Below, piece by piece: positions 58,671 to 64,000 of a stretch of 64,000 nt of DNA. Under the pieces are notes generated by a model that was not told the origin of the DNA, did no database searches, and was given only the letters and a program-made list of their open reading frames with translations. Source of the stretch: Gongronella butleri. Taxonomy: Eukaryota > Mucoromycota > Mucoromycetes > Mucorales > Cunninghamellaceae. Position 1 is the stretch's first letter, and the number at the start of each line of letters is the position of its first letter. The stretch spans positions 1 through 64,000 of the forward strand of contig JAIWZP010000024.1 of the NCBI GenBank assembly GCA_025201375.1, in the 5' to 3' direction. The translations under genes and the position numbers were made by a program.

Positions 58671-61625
58671 GATAAATAAAAAGGTTGGAGAGGGCACCTT
58701 CCAAAGAATAGAAAAAAAAAGACAATAAAGAGGCAATAAAGCAAAAAAGAAGGTTAAAGCAAAAGAAAAGGGTGAAAAAAGAGCGAGAGGAAAAAGAATA
58801 AAAATATTTTGAGTAGCTCAGGTCCAAAAATAGATTTCGCTTTGGATCGAGCCAAGTCACTCTCTCTCTTTTTTTTCGTTTTGCTCCCTGCAATGGATTG
58901 CCTGTTTTCCTTTTTCCTCCCTTGGTCCTATCCTTGGGTCTGAAATGCCAATTACTTGTTCTGAACTGGTCTAAAATAAAAAAAAAAAAGCGAGACACCT
59001 TCAATGTGCCTTTTTCTCTTTCCCTCCTTGCGACTCTCTTTATTTTTCACTCTGTCCCCCCAAGCACCCCCCTTGTTTGAATTGAAAATCAACTCCCTAT
59101 GCGAAAAAAAAAAATCCATTGTTCTTCAAGCATGGCAAATCAAGTGTGCACGGAGGCACGCAATTGAGGCCCAATTGGGGGCCCAACAAGCCATTGATCG
59201 ATACCATTTTTTTTTCAAACGCGTGCTCATAAAGCGCGCGTCGCGGCAAAAGCCTCCCTTATTCCATTTGAAGCGCTAGGATTGGGTGGGTGTGTGATGT
59301 GCGATATGTTGGGCGCGTGCTCTTTTTCGTTTTTTTTTTTTCTTTCTTTCTTTCTTTCCATCCTTCTTGCTAAATTGAGCACGCGCCATGAATACCATGC
59401 TATTTCTAAACCTCGGAGCCCTAATCGAGATTTTGTCGCCATTTGCCCCTCCCCCCATGAGTTTGACGTAATGGTGGGCATGCCCTGTGGCGGAGTATGA
59501 TGAGCTTTTAAAAAATACACCCCTGATTTGGCCCACCGCACACAACAATGAAACAAACCAAGCCAAGTTCTGCGCAAAGCGCCGGTCATCGCTTCCGCTC
59601 CCCCATCCCATCCCATCTCATCATCCCCGGGTGCTGTCCATCTCTTTTAGTTTTATTTTAGGCTTGTCAAATAAGCTTGGATCGCATGCAGATCAGACCA
59701 ATTCCAATCTTTGACGAACGCCCCGCTCTTTTTTATTTTATTTTTTTGCCCATTTCTTTGTTTTCCCTGTTGCTTTGGGGCTCCATTGAGTCCCCTTTTT
59801 GCTGGTTGCATCCCGTGTGGCCGCGCATGGCAGCCGCGCACGCGATCGCGTGGCATTGAGCGGGTCCCCAATGACCCGCCGCTCCACGTTTCCCCGCCCA
59901 TCTCAATGGAAAAAGTAAAAGCCATCATCCGATCGTCGGCAAGGAGCGACGACTGTCTCTGTGTGCGTGTGTGTGTCTCGCTTTTTGGTTACTAAGTTGG
60001 CGGAGATGCAAATGCCGCTGGCCCTCGTGCGCATATTCCTCGAAAAAAAAGTGGGCAATCAGATGATCTTGTGACAGACACGATCGATTTTCGAGCAATG
60101 ACGAAAAGCCTAACCATTTCGGCTTTGTCCCTCGTTGCCCCACCTCGCTGCCAATTCGCCAAAATCCTATTTAGCCGTGAATAAAGGGCCGTTTTCATTT
60201 GATCTGTTACAACAAACCAGGGTTCGCCCTTATTTTTTTTCTCTTTTTTCAATGGGCGACACGCATAATCCGTCGGCAAATGGCTCTGTGGGTGTGAGGT
60301 TCTACTTTTTACCGACACTAATGAAATGCAGCAAGAGCCGGCACGCCCACCGCTTCATATGCGCACCGCGCGGCTGCAAACTTGCAGCTTCGCCTCTTGC
60401 TGACCAAGCCATACAAGTTTGCCTGATTTTCTTTTTTCCACCCATCGGCAACGGATTCCTATTCGCTGGCCAATGCGGCTGCCTGCGGCCCCCCAAATTG
60501 GGGGGTCGGATCATGCGGCTTCTTTCCCTCCCGCTTTGATCCAGCCTGGGCTGGCCCTCTTTTTTTTGCAAAAAAACATAAACAAACAAAAGGCTAAGCT
60601 GGCCGCTTTTCTAGATACACCATGGACGGCGACGTCGAAGCAAAAGAAAAAGTCAAACATGACCAGCCTGTGGACGCGTTTTTTGTTGTTGTTTGAGACA
60701 TTGAGAGCGGACGGGTAAAGGAAAGTAGGTTTTGCCGAGGCACACTGAGTGGCACAAAGGAAAAAAAGAGGAATGCGCGGCCCAATGGCATGGCCAGGCC
60801 TCATGGCTCTTGGCCAGTAAGGAGCCATTGCCGGCGGGCCGCCTGCGGGTGGGGGGGTGAAGGTTTTGCTCGCTGCGTTTGTGCGCGCCGCGTCGTCATT
60901 GAAAGGTTCTCCCGGAAAGGAACATGTCCTAAAACCTGATCTGGGTTGCAAGGTCGAAATGGCCTCATGGCTATTTAACGTGCCATGCTTTGAGACGAAG
61001 GGGTGTGAGCCGTCAATTCCTTTTTTTTTCGCCAAGTGATTTTTAAAACCGACTTTTTTTCCTGCTTTTCCTTCCTTGTCTCTGCTTGTCTGGCCTTTTT
61101 TTTTTTTTTGATCCCCCACTTGGTAAGTGCATTGCGTAGCCCATTTTTTTTATTTTGGGTGTGCTGCTGATGAATTGGGGTGGTGATTGGATTGCAAAGA
61201 AAAGGGGGAGCAAGGACAATTGATCAGCCATCAGCCGTCCTCTTGTCAAGGAGAAAAAAAAAGTGCCCCCAAAGCCAAACACGTCAGCAACAAAAGGGTG
61301 GGCTTGCCAAAGCCCATCTCTTTTGTGATGTGTGGTTTGGTTTGATTTGTAAACAAGGGCATGACCTCTCATGCAAATTTGGCAAGTCAGATCATCAAGG
61401 CGCTGGGCTCCCCCCAAAATCGTGATCTTTTGCTCCCCCCATTTCTAAGCTTCGCAGTTTCCACCACGCTTTCAACATTTATCCAGCGCTGTGAAATTAG
61501 ATTTTCCGTGGCCGGCGTGCCTTTTTTACATGAATCTCACTGCGTTTTTTTGATTTTTTTTTCTTTTCTCTCTTTTTCTCCATCTTTTTTTTTTCTTTTT
61601 CAATTCTTGATCCCTTTTAGTACAC
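58671..61625. other. Long intergenic region between divergent CHS4-like and GATA-like genes
   Basis: No gene is supported in almost 3 kb. Frames on both strands overlap each other and lack domains. TTTC microsatellites lie near 59330-59357. A near-perfect palindrome of six C, AAATT and six G lies at 60489-60505. It is presumably promoter DNA for both genes. Confidence 0.5.
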
Positions 61626-63024
61626 ATGTCCTCCACCAACATTTCCCTGCCACGGCTGTATGAAGTCGTTGGCTTTGACCATCATCGACGACCCAATGGG
61701 TTCCAACGTATTAGCTCGCCGCCTGATCTGTTACACGACAGCGAGGAGGATGATGGTGATTCTCTGTCCACATCGCCGCCATTGCATCATCAGCATGACT
61801 TTGATCTTGCTGCCCATCATCGTCGCAAATCGGTGCCGCACAAGTCGCCTTCTGCCATCCACGATGCCTTCCAAGCGAGCGCCATTGACAAGAGTGTCGT
61901 CTTCCAATGGGATGCTTCGGCGTTTCATCCGCCTTATCCCGTCCATCCAGCGCACCACCTTGTTTCGCCGGATGCGCATCATCAACAACGATTCTCCCAG
62001 CAGCATGCGCAACAACAACAACAACAACATCAGCACTCTCCACCCCCGTCCATGTCCGATGATGATTTGTTTGACGATGAAATGCGCCAATTGCCACCTC
62101 TCAAATCCAAAGTCATTTGCGGCGAGTCGCTGATCTCAGCGCTTCGTCATCGCGTTGCCAAGGCCAGGCAAATTGACCCTCTTCCTTTGAAAAAGAGACA
62201 TATCCATACGCCACGCCGCCAATTGACGGCGACCTGCATCTCTTTACCGCCGCTGCACCAACAAAATAGCCATTCGCCACGCATCACAAAGAAGAAAATG
62301 GCCATTTCCGTGCCCCAGCACCAACAACAGGTGTCTCAGCCCCAGCATTTGTCATCGCCCCCTTCCTCAGCATCTTCTTCGCCCCAATTCTCGGCGTCTT
62401 TACCGAGCACGTCGCCTTCACCACCCGCCATGCCTCGCGCCAAGCAACAGCAGCAACCACGCGCACGCAAAACCAATGCCAATGGCCAAGTTCGTCATGG
62501 CTCGTCGGGGCGCCCCTGCCGCGTAAAGGGCCCGTGTCAGGCCTGTCGTGAAACATCAGACGGATGCATGCGCAAGGCGTTTGACTGGCCATTCCCCTCG
62601 AATCAACAGCAAAGCGACAAGGGCAAGCTCTTTGTTTATCTATGCAACAAGTGTGGCCTCAGGTAAGACACCCAACAACAACAAAAAAAACAAAAAAAAT
62701 AGGCAATTGATTGCTGACGGACGCGTTTCTTACTTTTTTTCCACCCCCCTTATTAGATATAACAAGAGCGGCGGATGTGTATGCCGATCGTGTCGTTGGG
62801 TCTTCTGCAAGGAGGAAAAACGCAAAGCAATGCAATACATTGATGAAATGCGCAAGAAACGACCAGATGGCCATGTTGACATGGACGAAGACATTGAAGG
62901 ATTCGTATGCACGCCCAAGTATTGGTCATGCGGCCGCCCTTGGAAGGTCGGCTGGGTCCTCAATGATCACCAGCAACATGAGGAGCACGACGATGACAAT
63001 AGCAGCTCGTGCGACTCGGTCTGA
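61626..63024 (+). CDS. GATA-like zinc-finger protein, 434 aa, 2 exons
   Basis: Exons are 61626-62662 and 62757-63024, 435 codons including stop. The first 290 residues are His/Gln/Ser/Pro-rich with a Gln run and basic patches. The zinc-binding region is CQAC (304-307), then 32 residues later CNKCGLRY (340-347), which copies the C-terminal half of a GATA finger. It is followed directly by a second Cys cluster, GGCVCRSCRWVFCK (C353, C355, C358, C363). The spacing between the two Cys pairs is longer than in classic GATA fingers (17-20). A conserved-looking acidic and aromatic tail (YWSCGRPWKVGWVL) follows. Probably a transcription regulator; DNA target unknown. Confidence 0.8.
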
Positions 63025-64000
63025 AAAGCACTTTTTTACCCCCCATCACCCCCAAATTCCACCCTCTCTTTTGCAATGGAGCCAATTTGATCTGTGCCTC
63101 CACCACACACCCTTAAGTATGTCCCCTCATTCCTCTTTTTTCACGCATTCCTCCCTTTTCCCATCCTCTGGCTTGTAATTTTTTTCGTTTTACCCATTGC
63201 ATCCTCCTTTTGTTTATGTAGAAATTGTATGTTGCCTTTCCATGTACATAAAAAATTCAAGGGAAACTTATTCTCTAAAGCCAATATGTCAATGGCCTTA
63301 TTGTGGCCGGCGACGACAGCGAACGGGCTTTTCGGCGCCCTGAGCGATCTTCTTGACCAATGTTTCATGATGACGAGAAGCGCCGAAATAAGAATTTACC
63401 CGTTCGATATTTTTTCTCTGCTGCGGTGCTTCGCCCAGGAGGATGGGATGACAAATTGGTGAATAATGGGTAAAAAAAAAAAAAAAAAAGGTTCCGGATC
63501 AAAAAATGGAGAGGTCATGACGACTGCTGCTTGCCTTTTCCAGCGCTAGGGGAGGCTCCTTTTTTTTTTCTTTGGGGGGGATGACATGCTTCATCATGCA
63601 GGAGCGAAAGAGTAGAAGCAGGTGCCATGGACGAGGCGCAAAGTTTGGCGTTCTTGACCTTGTGATCTGATGCATTGAAACCCCCTTTTTTTATCAATGG
63701 CTCATCCTCACGTAAAAAGTCAGACAAGGGTCAAATCCATTTTTCAAAGCGATGTTTCTCTCGCTGGGTTCCAGTGCCAACCTTTTGCGGTGCCGTGTCG
63801 CCTTTGCAAAATGCAAAAAAAAAAAAAAAAAAAAAAAAAACAAGGTTGTACTTTGGCTTTTTGCGTCCCAAAGAAACGGAGTCAATTTTCCTGATCCCGA
63901 TCTGAGAAATTGATGAGCGCCAATGCGATTGGCAGATCATGTGGTTGCCGTGCTTTGCATTGGAGCTGCAATTGGCGGCCGGTGATTCCCCTTTTGCCGC
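63025..64000. other. 3' flank of the GATA-like gene and window end
   Basis: Mostly T/C-rich 3' sequence and A-runs (63467-63490, 63814-63840). A possible minus-strand 3' coding exon is listed separately; otherwise nothing is seen. Confidence 0.4.
63298..63417 (-). CDS. Possible 3' terminal exon of an unidentified minus-strand gene (partial)
   Basis: A stop-closed frame preceded by a cag acceptor encodes a basic, protein-like tail (YFGASRHHETLVKK, then AEKPVRCRRRPQ). The frame stays open upstream into a T-rich stretch that could be an intron. I could not define upstream exons, and the gene would extend toward the window end. Low confidence. Confidence 0.2.
   Translation of the reverse strand, partial: RKNIERVNSYFGASRHHETLVKKIAQGAEKPVRCRRRPQ

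Noticed and set aside
60489..60505. Palindrome of C6, AAATT and G6 as a regulatory site
   Set aside because: It is a single occurrence, far from either start codon and without a known match, so it is only mentioned in the intergenic description.
59487..61119. Overlapping frames of 75-202 codons in the 58.7-61.6 kb gap
   Set aside because: Frames on both strands overlap one another, run through homopolymers and carry no recognisable domain.

Overview
The window is nuclear DNA of a filamentous fungus. Nearly every gene is split by short introns (about 45-160 nt, GT..AG). The gene set is eukaryotic and fungal: Cdc42, alpha-tubulin, a fused tryptophan synthase, a Skt5/Chs4-type chitin synthase activator, a Bud27/URI protein and an Mcm1-type MADS factor. 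Compact spacing, many A/T homopolymer runs inside introns, a GATA-like finger protein and a Ragulator (LAMTOR5-like) subunit point to an early-diverging lineage, most likely Mucoromycota; this placement is inference. I saw no tRNA, rRNA, CRISPR array or bacterial operon.

Layout. 0.3-16.2 kb is dense: an acidic nuclear-type protein, mitoferrin, a seven-helix membrane protein (all -), CDC42 (+), a PP2A/PP6-type phosphatase and the ribosome-biogenesis GTPase EFL1 (-), an HMCES/SRAP DNA-repair protein (+) and a LAMTOR5-like gene (-) that lies convergent to it. 16.2-25 kb holds repeat relics, thioredoxin reductase and a signal-anchored acidic protein (+), then a hairpin-type element. 25.1-29 kb is a 15-exon GH35 beta-galactosidase (-). 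29-34 kb is repeat-rich with one secreted cysteine-rich protein. 34.4-47.7 kb is dense again: tryptophan synthase (+), MCM1-like (-) sharing a promoter with URI (+), an IML2/TTC39-type TPR protein (+) and alpha-tubulin (+). 47.8-56.6 kb is a repeat island with two hairpin elements, a long inverted repeat and a second small secreted cysteine-rich protein. 56.7-63 kb holds the SKT5/CHS4 gene (-), a long gap and a GATA-like zinc-finger protein (+).

The genes do not form one pathway. Local themes are iron and redox (mitoferrin with an iron-type GATA/CCAAT promoter cluster; thioredoxin reductase with a possible mitochondrial isoform), translation and TORC1 signalling (EFL1, LAMTOR5, URI, the phosphatase) and polarity or cell wall (Cdc42, Chs4, tubulin).

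The strongest unusual signals concern splicing and regulation. The P-loop Gly-Lys of CDC42 can only be restored by two consecutive 2-nt exons. An 8-nt exon occurs in the IML2-like gene, a GC-AG intron in the phosphatase gene and a 5-nt first coding exon in the MADS gene. Exon models were built by hand from splice consensus, reading-frame closure and family similarity.
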